Below, piece by piece: positions 12,323 to 25,642 of a DNA stretch of 64,000 nt. Each line of letters begins with the position of its first letter. Position 1 is the stretch's first letter. The stretch is from NCBI GenBank assembly GCA_024305745.1, contig JAHRBS010000013.1:2542001-2606000 (forward strand), given 5' to 3'. This stretch comes from Polyporus tsugae (lineage: Eukaryota; Basidiomycota; Agaricomycetes; Polyporales; Polyporaceae). Below the pieces are notes generated by a model that was given only the letters and a program-made list of their open reading frames with translations, was not told the origin of the DNA and ran no database searches. A program made the position numbers and the translations under genes.

Positions 12323-13995
12323 CTACCAGTTTCCCAGCATCCGCTGGACGGCCCAGACGAGCCCTCCCCCGCCAACAGGGACGAGGAGGACCCACACCGC
12401 GATGTCCCAGATGAGCCGCCGGCCAAGCCTCCGCCGCTGCAGCGTGCGCTCCTTCCTCTGCAGGAGCTCGTCGTGACGTGAATCACTTGCGCTTGCGCTT
12501 GCCTCTGCCGGTCGCGGCGTTGTGGTGGTTGTTGGGGGAATGACGATCGTGAGTGGCCGCCGGAAGTTGTGGATCGTGATGTGGATGAACGCGGGCACGA
12601 CGTACGTGCTGAGGAAGGCGAGCAGGAGAACGAGGTCGCTGCCGATGCGGGTGATGTGCGCGGGGAGGAGCGCGAGGCTGATGGTGAGGAAATAGATGAG
12701 AAGCTTGGAGATCGGGAGGGACGTGGCGCGGCGGAGGGTGCGCGGGAGGGGGAGCGCGGGGGCGGTTATCAGGATGGAGGGGACGGAGAAGAGGAGTGAG
12801 ATGGAGCCAAAGACGGCTACGGTTGCCTTAAGTTCGGCGGAGGGAAGTTCCTGGCACTGCGTCAGTGCTCGGTGTGCTGTTCCAGATAAAAGCAGGAGAG
12901 AAGACATACGGGTACTTTGGCGGAGGCTTCGAAGAAGACGAGAGGCAGAGTGAAGGCGACGGCAAGAATTACAGACAAGATAGACAAGAGTTTGAAAGAC
13001 CGTGACCGCTTGGGCTTGGGCCGCATGGGTTGAGTAGTCCCCTTGAGTGAGGCATACAGAGGTACAGTGGACGATGTGGCGAAGGTGAACGCGAACGCAG
13101 CTGGAGAAAACATCAGTCTATCATGAACGGAGGAGCTCCGAGGAGCACTCACGTATCCCATCCCATAGTTTACCGAGAGACGAGGAATAGGCGATGGGCT
13201 CGACTATATGCCTGGTACACATATAGACTGTGCACGCGAACCAGGCAGCATAAGCCGCTACCGATATCCAAGACGCGTAAACGACGCTCTTCGAAGCGAG
13301 GGTGCGCGCCGAATACATGGGAGCAATGAGCGCTACAAGAACAATTGTCGTGACAAGCCTCGAGGGGACCGCGAGGACGTTCGGGAAGTACGTGAGGAGC
13401 ATATCCACCGATACTGCGCATTTATTGTGTGAGCGGGGCCGAGATAGCGATATGAAGCGGGATAGGACATACATCTGAGGTACAACGCAGCGATGGATAC
13501 CCTCATGATCTGGACGAACAGCCGTACGACATGGCGCAGAGCCATCCTGCGTCCTTCCTTCCCCCTCCCTCGCGCGAATGTCTCTAGCACGATTTCCTCC
13601 ATGTCCATCCGCCGCACATAGCGCGCGAGCATGTACCATAAATGTCGCGTGAACGCTGATAGCGCGGCGAACAGCAGGAGCGCAGGCGCGGCGGCCCTGA
13701 GCGGAATATCCAGGGACGGGATGAGAAGCGCGCCGAGCTTGAGGAAGGGCGCGAGGAGATACAGATAGATGGAAACGGAGGAGAGCGGGGGGATCGAGGA
13801 GTTGCGGACGCGTTCGAGCTGGAGGTCCGCCTGCCCCGGGTCCTCGTCGTCGCTGGAAAAATCGAATGCGGCGGTCGCTTCCTCTGTGTCTGGGACGAGG
13901 ATGAGGGCGGCGGTGGGGTCGAAGACATCGCTGGGAGAGTTGCCGCGGGAATCAAAGGAATCTGAGCTCGTCGACGAGCGCGGGCTGGCGGGCAT
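12323..13995 (-). CDS. Multi-pass membrane protein, amino-acid-transporter-like (AAAP/SLC38-type)
   Basis: Four or five exons on the minus strand run from the ATG at 13995 to the stop at 12323. A roughly 75-residue Ser/Asp-rich cytosolic N-terminus is followed by about ten hydrophobic segments, for example YLYLLAPFLKLGALLIP, VTTIVLVALIAPMYS, LLSILSVILAVAFTLPLVFF and ISKLLIYFLTISLALLPAHI. The segment FAFTFATSSTVPLYASLKG matches the pattern preceding a TM helix in SLC38/Avt-type amino acid transporters (AAAP family), which move amino acids across vacuolar or plasma membranes. The C-terminus ends with a charged loop rich in Arg and one last helix (DIAVWVLLVPVGGGGLVW). Similarity is distant, so substrate and membrane are not known. 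It lies upstream of the homeodomain-like gene on the same strand. Confidence 0.6.
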
Positions 13996-14744
13996 GTTTG
14001 CTACAGGGCTTCGGAGATCGGGGGGTCAGAGGTTAGAGTGAGGGGTTAAAGGAGCGGCGGGTAAGTTCCAACTTGGGAAGACAGGGGCTGTTGTAGCAAC
14101 TGCAGAGCCTGTCTGCGCGAAGACAGATCTGAGCTGTATGGTTGAGAATAAGGGAAGGGGGATGAGAGGAAAGAGGAAAAGGGGGGAGGAAGGAAGGGGG
14201 GAAGGGGGGAGAAATGGAGGGGAAAGGCCGCCTGAGCGTCCTGGACGAGTGCGAGACTCGAAGACAAGCTCGCGAGAACAGTGACTGCGCACGCCCGCGC
14301 CCCTGACGTAATTGGGCAGATCTGACGATCCAAGGCCCGATTCCCATCGAGTCCTTAACAATAATTATATTAATCTCCTTGACGAGTACTCTCTCATGCA
14401 TAAGTATCACTCTGCAGGTGTCCTCACATCTCTGACGACCCATCTCTGATACGTCCCAGGTCGGGATTGCAATACTGAAGAGATATTGCACAAGGACCGT
14501 ACTCCACCCAACGACGCTGCCAATTTTCCCGTGGCACTCGCCGGCGCCCTCAAAAACAATCGCGATTCGGAGAGCCGTGTCCGGCCGTTGTCCGGCCGCG
14601 TCAACTTATTATAACTTAGCTGCACAGGCGCTGAGTGTCGCTAAGTAGCCTTACCCTTTTTTGTCGTTACTTGACACATTGTACTCACACCACGCCATAG
14701 GCTATCCAACCCTCTTGTTCTTGGGTAGCAAACACGCATACAAT
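13996..14744. other. Divergent promoter region between transporter-like and DCAF4-like genes
   Basis: No gene is recognised. The region contains a strongly strand-asymmetric purine tract (listed separately) and lies between two divergent starts, at 13995 (minus) and 14745 (plus). Confidence 0.5.
14144..14226 (-). promoter_or_regulatory. CT-rich tract upstream of the transporter-like start
   Basis: About 80 bp is almost pure purine on the plus strand, so almost pure C/T in the sense direction of the gene starting at 13995. Pyrimidine-rich blocks upstream of start codons are typical core-promoter elements of highly expressed filamentous-fungal genes. The function is inferred from position and composition only. 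Confidence 0.4.
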
Positions 14745-16681
14745 ATGGCTCCAAGGGACCTCCCAGGACTGTACTGGGACGATGACAAGAAACGATATTT
14801 CCCCCTTGCATCTAGACCAGCAGGAGCGCCATCTCGGCCACTAGCGCCGCCCGGAACCAACGTTGCCACACTCCCTCCGAAGGAACTACAGTCTAACCGA
14901 AGACGAGCGTCGCCCAGGACGGATTCCAGCAGCCCGCCCCGAAAACGACGCCACGCCCTGAAAGAGGATAGAGGCGACGAGTCAGAGGCACCCGCCCACC
15001 CATGGAGTGTGTGGCATTCGCTGAATGCGTTCAGAGAATCACCTCTTGGTACCTACCGGAGGACGTGTATCCAGTGCGTATCCCAGACATCACAGGAAGG
15101 CAAACATTAGAACTAATTCCCGTCGTTTCAGTCAAATTCAGATGGGGAAGCTGTCGAAACCAGCAGCTGACTTGAAGACCGATGCCGCTAGAGTCCAATT
15201 CGATGGCCCTGTAACGGCGCTCTGCGCCAAGGTTTGGCCAGCTCAGTTATTACGGTGCGGTGGGATAGGACCTGATATGGTATAATATAATAGAGTAACG
15301 ATAAACTTCTCATCGGTGATGCCACCGGTTGGCTGTACTCGGTGCAGACAGATGATCCCGGTATCGGGATGCGCGAATTTGGTCTGCGGACGCAGGTAAG
15401 CCGCATCCCTTCTCCCGTATCAATTTGAGTGATTCGTTCAATTGAGGATTTGCCACGCTCTACAGATCACGTCCATAACTCACTCAGGACCGGTTTGCAT
15501 GTATGTCGGATGATGAACGGCATCTCTCGTATGCTTGATCGGCCAACGGAAGCTGAGAGCTGCGCTCTTAATGTCAGGATAACATCTTTGGGCTCGCCTG
15601 CAAGACTTCTCATCACTAGGGAGGGTTCTATGGGGTACGTTGACAGTTGGAGGCTTGATCCCGTCTGTCTGTTCTGTGTTGACCGCTCATTTCACATCGC
15701 AGGCTGTGGGTTCTTCGTGATATTCCGCCAACAATATGCAGCGACGTATGGTGTGGGCAAGTCCAAGATCGAAAAGCAGTCGTGGGTAAGCCAGACGTTG
15801 TCGGCTATGCACCTAACTGTCGTTAACTGGAGAGGTTAGGTGGACGTAAGGCAGCAATATGCTTTCCGGACATAGAGAGGGACGGATATGTTCGTCTGCC
15901 ACGAGTCAGCGACGTGCTCGCACTGTGCCAATGCAACGAAGTAAGCTCCCTCCCATTCTGCTAGCATTATGTGTGGTCGATTACTTATGCGGCTCTTTCA
16001 GGACATCACGTTCATGGGCATGCGCAATGGGGTCGTCGACCGGTGGGACTCGCGACAACCGGGAGGTAAGACGGATCTGGTAGTCAACATGGCGGAGAGG
16101 CCGTCGCCGTGGAAGGTGACACCCACGATCGACTATATTCGCATTGTTCACGGACACGAGCTTCTTGTCAGGACAATGCGTGGTGATGTATGTATGCTAT
16201 ATCTTCTCTTATGGCAAGGTCCTGACCCGTTTTCATGTCCAGTTGGAAACGCATGATTTGCGATTCCTCGGGAACACGCCTCTTCTCCAATTTCCAGGGT
16301 TCTCACCAAGCTTCGACTCCAAGCTCGTAAGCAGTCCTCGTAGTGTCCCGTTATCCAGTCCTCATTTTCCGTTGCCGCACGCCACATATATAGGGGATAA
16401 CTGTAGATCCTAGCGAAGATTTCGTGTTTTCTGGCGCAGGCGACAAGTCTCTTCGAATCTGGTCTCTCCGTACTGGACAGGCTTTGCCAGCCAGAAACGA
16501 GGACACAGTCCTAGCCTCGCACGAATCACAAGTTCTCAGTCATCCCGACATGTCGATGAAGATGGCTCACCACATCCGGGCATTGGAAATCGTCGAGTCC
16601 GATTCCGAAGTGGCGCTATGGATGGCCTTCGCGGACCGCCTAGACAGACTCGTACTTGGTCCCAAAGGTTTGCTCCTTTAG
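14745..16681 (+). CDS. DCAF4 (WDR21)-like WD40-repeat protein
   Basis: The chosen start (ATG at 14745) gives MAPRDLPGLYWDDDKKRYF, the N-terminal motif of DCAF4/WDR21 proteins. An upstream in-frame ATG at 14661 would add 28 unconserved residues. Many short exons follow. WD-type pieces are readable as KLLIGDATGWLYSVQ (about 15303-15350), NVRITSLGSPARLLITREG, DITFMGMRNGVVDRWDSRQ, ETHDLRFLGNTPLLQFPG and FVFSGAGDKSLRIWSLRTG. The stop is at 16679-16681. DCAF4 proteins are candidate substrate receptors of CUL4-DDB1 ubiquitin ligases; that role here is inferred from family. The middle exons were joined only approximately. The gene converges on Mob1, with about 230 bp between stops. Confidence 0.7.
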
Positions 16682-16910
16682 TCTAGCGTACGAGGTCCTT
16701 GGAGGCGCAGGGTGTAGTCGAAACATCCATCCTTCCTGGTAAGTCCCCGCCACAGCCACGGATGTATGTTACATGGGAGACATCATTGTACTGTATGTAT
16801 GTGGTATACGACGAACCGGCCGTCTCCAAGCCCTATCCATCCCCCTCTCATCCCGTCCCATACCGACCCGAGCTCATATCCGTCGCAGAACGTGAAAGAA
16901 TGGCAGGCGC

Positions 16911-17976
16911 TCACGAGGACTCGAGGATGCCCATCTCCCTCCACTTCTCCCAGAGCGCGCCGATGCCGACGATGGCGCCCTGCCCGCCCTTGATGTCCTT
17001 GGGGTCGAGGAGCTCGTACTCCTTGCCGAAGGCGAGGAAGTGCGCGAAGAGGGAGTTGAAGTGGCCCTCGGAGCGGAGGTGGAGGATCTGCGGGTAGTGC
17101 GCGTGGTAGAGGTGCGCGAAGACGCGGAGGAGCTGGCGGTAGACGTGCTTGACGGTCGAGGGGAAGTTCGGCGAGAAGTCGCGGCCTGGACGTATTGCGG
17201 CGTTTCAGATGGTATGGTGGGGAAGATGGAACGCGAAAGAAGGGGAAGATATGAATGTCAGGAGTTGGGCAGATGGGAATGATGTTGTGGGACGAACCGG
17301 ATTTGGTGGGGAAGGTGTTATCATCGTCAAGGAGGTTCTGCACCCATGTCATCACGTAGTCAATGTAGGTGGGCGCGGCAAGCTGCACGCTCTTGCGGTC
17401 CTGGTTGACCCACGTGTAGTTGAGGCTAGCACGAAATGCGGGAGATTTAGGTGACGGCCAAGGAACATGAGGTCGACAAGTTTACGTACCCGGGACCCGC
17501 GGACATGGACGGGCACGACTGCATCGTGCAGCATTCAGCGAGGACACCATAGAATTGGTTCAGGTTCTGGTAGAACTCGAAAACTGGATGGCGGGAACCC
17601 AGCGCACAACACATTCCTTGGTCAGAGGGACTACGGAGTAGGACGATGTGGAGGAGGCGCACTGTTCACCGCAACCCACTCCATTACGTCTGCGTATTTT
17701 GGCAGCATTACGATCGTCTTGAAGTTGCCTTTCACCAGTGCGGCTTCTACGAAGGGACTGCATAGGTACAGAGGTTTCGGCGCCCCAGGACTTGTAGGCG
17801 TGGCGGGGGGGAGGGTGTCGGTGGATGGGAAGTTTGCAGAGGTGGGGGTCGTGGACCGTCTAGGGGCCCGCTGGTTGCGCTGCATGGAGCGCCTGCATTG
17901 ATCACGATGAACATCGATGGCCAGTGGATAGTAGAACAGAGTAACTAGCTTACCCGATGGAGTTGAAGAACGACAT
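16911..17976 (-). CDS. MOB1: Mob1 kinase activator
   Basis: The ATG at 17976 gives MSFFNSIG, then an intron. Later exons encode YLCSPFVEAALVKGNFKTIV, the zinc-site segment CCTMQSCPSMSAGPG, LNYTWVNQDRKSV, AAPTYIDYVMTWVQNLLDD, VKHVYRQLLRVFAHLYHAHY and HFNSLFAHFLAFGKEYELLD, ending ILESS at the stop 16911-16913. The Cys pair and the HLYHAH histidines are the expected zinc ligands. Mob1 binds and activates NDR/LATS-type kinases (Dbf2/Sid2) in the mitotic exit or septation network. Typical family length (about 210-240 residues) is respected. A short divergent promoter of about 300 bp is shared with the Mlp1 gene. Confidence 0.92.
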
Positions 17977-18277
17977 GGCGGCTGGAAAAGATTCGTCACA
18001 AGGAAAGGAGGCCGTAAGGGTGATAGAGAGGAAGAGAGGCAAGCGCGACTGTCGATCAGACGGAATTCCACCGTCGCCAAACGGTGGTCCAGGCGACGCG
18101 AGAGTTATGCGGAGGCACGTGACAGGAGTAAGTGCCGAGGTTTGTTTGTTTGGCCATGTTGAATTCAGAGGCTCTTGCCAAACAGGGGAAAACAACCGCC
18201 CGCCGAACACAATGGCTTGTGGCGCGTAACGGTCCACGCCTTTCCCCCAACCCATTGGGTCTCCCCCACCTTCCACG

Positions 18278-21200
18278 ATGAAGACCCGCCGAAAAAGCAA
18301 AGCCACGCACGCAGCATCGCAGGAGGAGGCTCTTCGCGAAGAGTCTCCTGCTGCTGGCTCTTCCGCGACCTTCACCGTCACCATTCCCGACGATATCGAC
18401 CTCGACTACCTCACATCTCTCCTCCCCGAAGTGGTGAATCTCACGATTCCCACGCCGGAAACGATTGCCTCGCTGTACAGGCTGCTCGTTGGGCAGGCTG
18501 CGGACGCGGAGAGCGCGCAGCGGGAGCTCGAGGAAGCACAGGCGGACATTCAGCGCAAAGATGTAGAGTTGGACCAGGCGCTCCAGGACCGCGAAACCGC
18601 GACCTCCGAGCTGCAATCCACCCTGGAGACGGTACAGAAGGAGCTCGAGCAGGTCAAGCAGGAGAAGGACACCTTAGGTGCGTGGTGGCGTTGCTCTGCG
18701 TGTGGCTTTTGTTCTCACATTGAACGCATTTAGCCACTGAACGCGCCAAGCTGCAGGCACAACTCGACGCGGTTTCCAGCACGCAGACTTCGTCGTCTGC
18801 CGAGGCCCAAACCCTGAAGCAGCGCGTCGAGGAGACGGAACGCGAGAAGCGCGACCTCGTGGGGGTCGTCAGCCGGCTACAGGACGACGCGACTCAGCGT
18901 GAGAACGAGATCCAAGCCCTTCGTGCGGACCTCAGGCAAGCCCGTCAGGACCACCATGCACTAGAGCGCACCCTCAGGGAGCTTACGTCTTCGGAGACTT
19001 CGACCAAGGTGCGTTCTTGACTACTTTGGACTCTTCACCTAAGCTGACGCTCCCCTAGTTCAAGCTTGACTCGTTGACCCAGCAACTCGAACTGTCCAAG
19101 AGCGAGGCCGAACGCACCTCCGCCGAACTCGTTGCGAAGTCTGAGGAGTTTGCCAAGTACCGCCGGACCAAGCACGTCGAACTCGCCGAACTTCAGGCCG
19201 CCTATGACTCTCTTACTCAGGCACACTCGTCCACCGAAAGCAGCCACAAGGCTCTCCAGTCGGCGCACGCTACGCAGACCCATCAACTGACTGAAGCCCT
19301 CACGCGCATCCAAACCCTCAAGGGCCAGCTTGCCGAGCAGGAAGCGACGTACTCGAGCGAGGCGGCCGGTCTGCGCCGGCTGGTATCTATGATGGAGGAG
19401 CGCGAGAAGCAGGCCAAAGCGATCGTGGACAACATTGAGAAGGACTACGAGGGCGTGAACGACAAGGCGGAGAGGCGGGAGGCGGTGCTGCGGGAGGAGA
19501 TCGAGAACCAGAGGCAGCGGGCGGAGGATGCCGAGACGAGGGTTGAGGAGTTGCAGGCTGTTTTGGACCGGATGGATCGCGGCGAGTTCCCCATCCCTGC
19601 CTTCGCCGGTTCTGTCAGCGCCCCCGGAACGCCTGCTCGCGGCATCTCTGTCTCGACTCCGGCGCGGAATGGCTCGCCGTCCGCAGACTTCCTCACTCAG
19701 GGTATGTTCGGCCTCAGCCCCACCGTCGCTATGGCTAGTCGCGCGCAGAGGGGCGGCAAGTCCTTTACTGAAGTCTACTCCGACTACATCAAGCTCCAGG
19801 AGGAGTACTCGCGCAAGTGTGCGGAGTACGACCACATGGACCGGACTCTTTCGGCCGTGCTTGCTCAGATCGAGGAGAGGGTGCGCGTGTTTTCAGCAGC
19901 CGTGTTCGCATTGATACTGACGTTCTCTCATAGGCGCCTATACTGTCCCAGCAGCGAGCCGAGTACGAGAGGTTGCAGGCCGAGTCCACTCAGCTCGCGT
20001 CGCAGCTCTCACAGACATTGTCGGAACGCGACGCACTCGCCACTGCGGCAGAGGAGAACGGCCAGAAGTTGCAGAAGAGCGTCCGCGAGAACGAGCTTCT
20101 CGAGAAGCAGCTCGGAGACCTCAGCAGGCAACTTCGCACTCTTCTCAAGGAGCTCGGCAGGCACCAGGACCCGTCTATTCCGACTGATGAGGAGCTTGAG
20201 CATGACGAGATGTCGCGACCCGCCGAGAACATTGAAGCGGTCATCACCAATAACCTCGTCCTCTTCCGCTCCATCCCTCAACTTCAGGAGCAGAACCAGA
20301 AGCTTCTCAAGATCGTCCGTGAGCTCGGATCCAAGCTCGAGTCTGAGGAGAAGGAGTACAGAGATGCTTTGGAGCGCGAGCAGGGCGAAGCAGTCCGCGA
20401 AGCGCACGAGGCTATCAAGCAACTCCAGTCGCAGCTCGAGAGCCAGAAGCGCAGCAGCGAGGTCACCGTCCAGGCATACATGAAGGAACGCGATACCCTT
20501 CGCAGCCTCCTCCAGAGGCAGCAGGAGTCCGGCTCCGGCTCGCGGATGCCTAACGGCATCAATGGTCAATTGCAAGCCGCAGATCCCTCAGAGTTGGTCC
20601 AGGAGCTCGAGGAGGTACAGAAGCAGTTTGAGGTGTACCGCACCGAGATGGGAGTCGATTCGACGCGTTTGCGCGACGAAACCCTCACCGCGCAGCGCGA
20701 GGTGTCGAAGCTCACCACTGCCCTTGCAAAGGCTAACGCCCATATCGAGGTTCTCATTGGTCTGTATATTCGTCTACCATCTTCTTTCTATTCGTTGCTC
20801 ATGAAATCGTGCAGAACGCCACCGCATGGTCCAGGACCAGGTCATCACTCAGAAGCGCGAAAACGATGACCTGCTGACTCGCAACCAAAAGTTGTTTGAC
20901 CAGTACACGCGCATGGACATCGAGGTCAACCGTATGTCCGAGGACCTGATCGCCAGCAACCAGTTCCTCGAACAGCTCCGCAACGAGTGCGCCAACCTCC
21001 GGGCCGAGAAGAAGATCTGGGAGGTTCGCTCCCTGTCGCTCCCTGTCGCAAGTGTATCAAGCTGACATTCTACTACAGAGCATCCAAGCTCGCCTCGTCG
21101 AAGAGAACAAGAGTCTTGCGGTTGAGCGCTCGCACCTTTCCGACCTCATGGCGAACGTTCAGAAGATGCATAACGACCTCGAGCGTTCTGGTGAGAACGA

Positions 21201-24200
21201 TCGCCGACGTCTCGAAAGTCAGCTGCAAATGTTCGAGAACCAGGCGTAAGGCGTCCATTCGCGACTTGACACGACAATACGATATTGACGAGCCGCTACA
21301 GCCAAGACATGCGCACTCAGCTTTCCCAAGAGCGCGAATCTGTTCGTCGCGTGACTTTGCAGAGGGACATCGAGATCAGGGAGCAGCAAGGCAAGATCGA
21401 GAAGGCCGTAAGTTCAATTCGCGACCTACTCAAGCTAACGTTAGCATTGACGTTTGCTTGCAGACCCAGGAACTTGCCAAGACCCGCGAGTCCCTCGTCG
21501 CAGCGGAGACCACCAAGACGCATCTTGAGGAGCGCGTGGAGCAGCTCACAAGACAGCTCCAGGGCAACGAAGAGAAGCTTTCTGTCTATGAGCGTAGGGC
21601 CAGCGGCGTCAACGGCGTCACTTCTCGTCCGGATGAGGACATGACCCGTGAACAGCAACTCGAGGCCGAGGTCGCCGAGCTTCGGTGAGTCCATCCATAG
21701 GCAATCTGAGAGCGAAAACACTGAGACCCCTCTCTATCAGCTCTGCGCTCAAGGTTGCCGAGGTCGACCTCGCGGCGGCACGTAGCCACGTCCAGCAATT
21801 CCAAGATATTAGCCAAGCCAACGAGGCGGCGCTTGCCAACCTCAACGCCACTCACGATGAGTACAGGACTGCGACGGAGGCAGAGCTAGAAAGAAGACAG
21901 GTTTGTTTTTGCATCGGACTCAGTTGGGCGTACGCTGACAACCCGTTTTCGTTTTCCATCAGTCTGAAATTCAGGCACTCCAGGACAAGCTTCATCTTGC
22001 CGAGGAACGTCTGAACGAGGTCACCCAGCAGAACGCGGAGCTTCAGCGCACGTTTGATAGTGAGCGTGCTGCCTGGACCAACGACAAGAATGTGCTCGAG
22101 GGGACCATCCTGGACATGACTACCTCCGCCCAACATACCCAGACTGACAGGTCCAACTGGGAGTCCGAAATTCGTCAACTAGAGAAGCTTGCTAGGGTAT
22201 GTCCTTTCGATTTTATAGCCTTGTCAATCTGGCTGATTGTGGGTAAAGGCTGCGGAGGATCGCTACTCGAGGGAGGTGGTTGCCCACGCAGAGGCGCTGA
22301 AGTCCCTCCAAAACTTCAAGCAGCGTTTGACGCAGAGTCAGACGGCAGCGAGAGAAGGTCATGCTGCGGCTGAGACTGCGCAGGCCAAGCTTGCCAGTTC
22401 CGAGGCAAGCTGGCAACAGCAACGCGAGGCATTGGATAAGGAGATCGCGGACCTCAAGACCAGGTATGTCTAAATTCTGTACGTCCGGTCGTCGATGGGG
22501 ACTCAAAGCGGCACAGATGCAAAGACCTTGGCCAGCAGAACAGCATCCTTCACCAGCACCTCGAATCTGTCAGCACCCACGCTGCTCGCATCAAGCAAGC
22601 GGCCAGCTCAACTTCTGCGGAGGCCGGCGAGGTCGAGTCCACTGATGATGCTGACACGAAGGTCGCGGAGCTTCGCTCTCTTGTCACGTACTTGCGCAAG
22701 GAAAAGGAAATCATCGAACTCCAACTGCAGCTCGGAAAGCAGGAGAACACGCGGTTCAAGGCCCAGGTCGACCACCTCTCGCAGAACCTTGAGGAGACTC
22801 GTCAAGCGCTCTCAGAGGTAAATTACCTCTGTCTTAACCTAGTTAACTCCGCCTGACGAATCTTATAGGAACGCGAGCGCGCTGCTCAGGCGACCATTTC
22901 TGAGGAACAACACAGTCAGTTGGCGGAGAAGATCAACCAAGTTGCTATCCTCCGCGAGAGCAACGCAACACTTCGGAGTGACTGCGACAAATACATGAAG
23001 CGTGCTCGTCACTTTGAGGCAGACCTGCGTGAAATCACCGCCCAGCTCGAACCGACTAAGGAGAAGGTGCGCATTGCAGAAGCCGAGGTCGAAGCCAAGG
23101 ACCAGCAGATCAAGATGCTCGAGGACGAAAGTCGGAGGTGGCAGGAACGGAATGCTCAACTTCTCTCCAAAGTAGGATTGTTTCGGTTGTCAATTATTAG
23201 CTGGTAGTAGCTCACCCTTCGCATTACAGTACGACCGGATCGACCCAGCTGAGGTACAGTCGCTCAAGGACGAGATTGCCCAACTTCAGGCACAGAACTT
23301 GGAGCTCAAGGCGGCCACAGAGAAACAGACTACAGACACGACTGTGCAGCAAACCAAGGTCCGTGAGCATACATGGAGAAAGCACACATAACTAACCTCG
23401 ACTTGCCGACAGCTCCGTCAACTCGAGGAGATGAACACGAAGTTGAAGCAGATGGGCCAGGAGAACAATGCGCGCGCGAAGTCTCGCTTCGGCAAGGATG
23501 CTGCTGAGATCGCCAGGCTGAACCAAGAGACTACCGAGTTACAGGAGCGAGTGGAAGCTTTAAGCAAAGAGCTTGAGGAGGTCAAGACACATTCGCAAGA
23601 AGCCGCTGCTGCGGGTGCATCTGTGGACCCCGCATTGTCCCAGGAGTTGGAGGCTTTGCGCGCTGACAAAGCTAGCCTTGAGAAGGCCCTTGCTGATGAG
23701 CGAGCTGCCCTTGTGATCAGTTCATCACAGGCCACCGGACTCAGTGAAACCCTCGTGAGTGAACTCATGCGACTACCGACCCTCCTTTCTTGACCCCAAA
23801 CTTAGGAGAAGCTCCGGGCTGAGCGCGAAAGTCTCCTTGCTGAGAAGGCTACCTGGGCGTCAACAGTTCCCTCCGCCGAAGTCCCCGCTGATGTCGCCGC
23901 TGCTCAGAGCCAATGGCAATCCGAGCGGTCCGGATTGATCAAGGCTCGCGATGAAGCTAAGGCACTGGCCGATGTAAGTCTTCGTGGTGTGTTTCTATAA
24001 ATGCCGACTCTGACCCACCCTATGTAGACGCTCACCGAACAAATCGGCAAAGCTAACGATGAGATCAGGAGCACTCGCCTCGCAAGTGTACATATCGTCT
24101 TTTCCTGTTCCTCAATCTTGTGTACTGATAGTTCATCACAGGAAAAGTTCCAGAGCCGCATCCAAGAGATCTCGAGGGCTCGTATGGCAGAAAGTCAACG

Positions 24201-25050
24201 CGCTGCTGAGGAACTGAAGAAGTTGCGCGACGAGGTGCAGCAAGTCTCGCAACAGACCGGAACGTCGACAACATCACCAGAGACCGTCGCCAAACATGCG
24301 GAGGAATTGCGCGCATTACAGGAGCGTCTTGTACAGAAACACCAAGCTGAACTCAAGGCAGCGCTTGAGGCAGCCAAGGCTTCTGCTCCCGCTTCACCGC
24401 CAGACACTCAAGCTGCTATCGACGCTGCGCTGGCGGCGTACAAGGAGACGCTCAAGGAGGAGCATGGGAAGGCTCTTGATGACGCAGTTGAACGTGGGCG
24501 GAAGGAGGCTGCAGCCCGTGCCAAGCTCAAGGACCAACAACTTGTACGCTCGCAGGCGAGGGTGAAGGAGCTTGAGGCACGCATTCAACAACTCGATCCG
24601 ACGGCCGCTACCTCAGCGCCCGTCGCGGCCAAGACGGCTACCTCCTCGAAACCGACACCCACCGCTCCTGCCACTGCCTCCACTGCTCCCGCTTCCGGCG
24701 CTTCTACTGCTCCAGCTACAGGCAAGGCGGGTCTTCCTGTCAACCTTCCTGCCAAGCCTACGCCCGTACCTCGTGCGCCTGTTCGTGGCCGCGGTGGTCC
24801 CCCAGGAGCACCAGGCAGGGGAGGACTGACAATCCGAGGAGCTGCTCCTGGACTTGGTCGGGGTGCCGGCGGTGCTGCCGCTGCCGCTGTGGCCGCCGCG
24901 GCTGGGGATCCTGCTGGCCCGAACGCTGCGAAGCGGACTCGCGAAGAAGGCGCTGTTGACGACACAGCTGCCAAGCGTCAAAAGCAGGGAGAGGGAGCAC
25001 CCAATCCTCCCGTCACCCTCCGGCGTAACCGTGTTCCTCCTCCACCATGA
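18278..25050 (+). CDS. MLP1: Nuclear pore basket protein Mlp1/TPR
   Basis: A long gene with about a dozen short introns starts at ATG 18278 (MKTRRKSKATH) and ends at 25048-25050. Nearly the entire product is heptad-rich coiled coil. Family blocks include QLEELRNEC-like helices around LEQLRNECANLRAEKKIWE, SIQARLVEENKSLAVERSHL, YDRIDPAEVQSLKDEIAQL and RFGKDAAEIARL. The C-terminus (from about 24600) switches to Ala/Pro/Thr- and Gly/Arg-rich disorder and closes with basic NAAKRTREEG and AAKRQKQ stretches that look like nuclear localisation signals. Mlp1/TPR forms filaments of the nuclear basket and helps mRNA export quality control and spindle checkpoint protein anchoring. Introns leave the coiled-coil frame continuous. 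It is divergent from Mob1; its 3' end faces the kinase gene. Confidence 0.88.
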
Positions 25051-25642
25051 CGGACTTCTAGTATGACTACCGGTCTTGTGCACTCTCACATAACTCATGC
25101 ACCGTCTCCATTGTATTTTTATATCTTGCACTGTTTCCTCCCTCACTAGTTCGTGTACCTGTACACTCGTCGAGCTTGATATATCTCGAGCATAATTGGT
25201 CACAGACCATGGAAAGAGTTTGAAAAACGTTAACTACATAAGCATGATCAAAGCGTAAGGCGATAAGCAGGTGTTAGTCATGAGGTCCGTAACGGGTCGT
25301 GCGAGGGTGGGGCGTTGATAGATACTGAAATAACGCGAAAGCAGCACTGACGAGAGATAGATAGCGACGACTATGCGGAGGGGAAAGGAGATGTGGGAGA
25401 TGGACTGAATGAGAATAGTGGAGGTAGGCGTTGTGAGCGGCAGACGGTGGATAGATGTGCAAGGGTATTGATACATAAAGCGAAGTGGATAGATATGCAC
25501 AAATGGAACGAAAGCCAATGAGATGTGTGCACAGACGATGATGAAAGAACTTGAACCGAGAGGTCCCAGATGATGATAACACGAAGCAAGAAAACGAAAC
25601 CTTGAGACGGATACGAAACATAATGCAAAACAGAATGCAAGA
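25051..25642. other. Convergent intergenic region, Mlp1 and kinase 3' ends
   Basis: AT-richer sequence between two converging stop codons, with no gene seen. It presumably carries both 3' UTRs. Confidence 0.4.

Noticed and set aside
11539..12486. 315-codon minus-strand ORF across the homeodomain gene start
   Set aside because: It overlaps the homeodomain exon in another frame, is low in complexity, and shows no conserved block.
19035..19835. 266-codon minus-strand ORF inside Mlp1
   Set aside because: Antisense to coiled-coil coding sequence; Leu/Arg richness mirrors the Glu/Gln codons of the sense strand.
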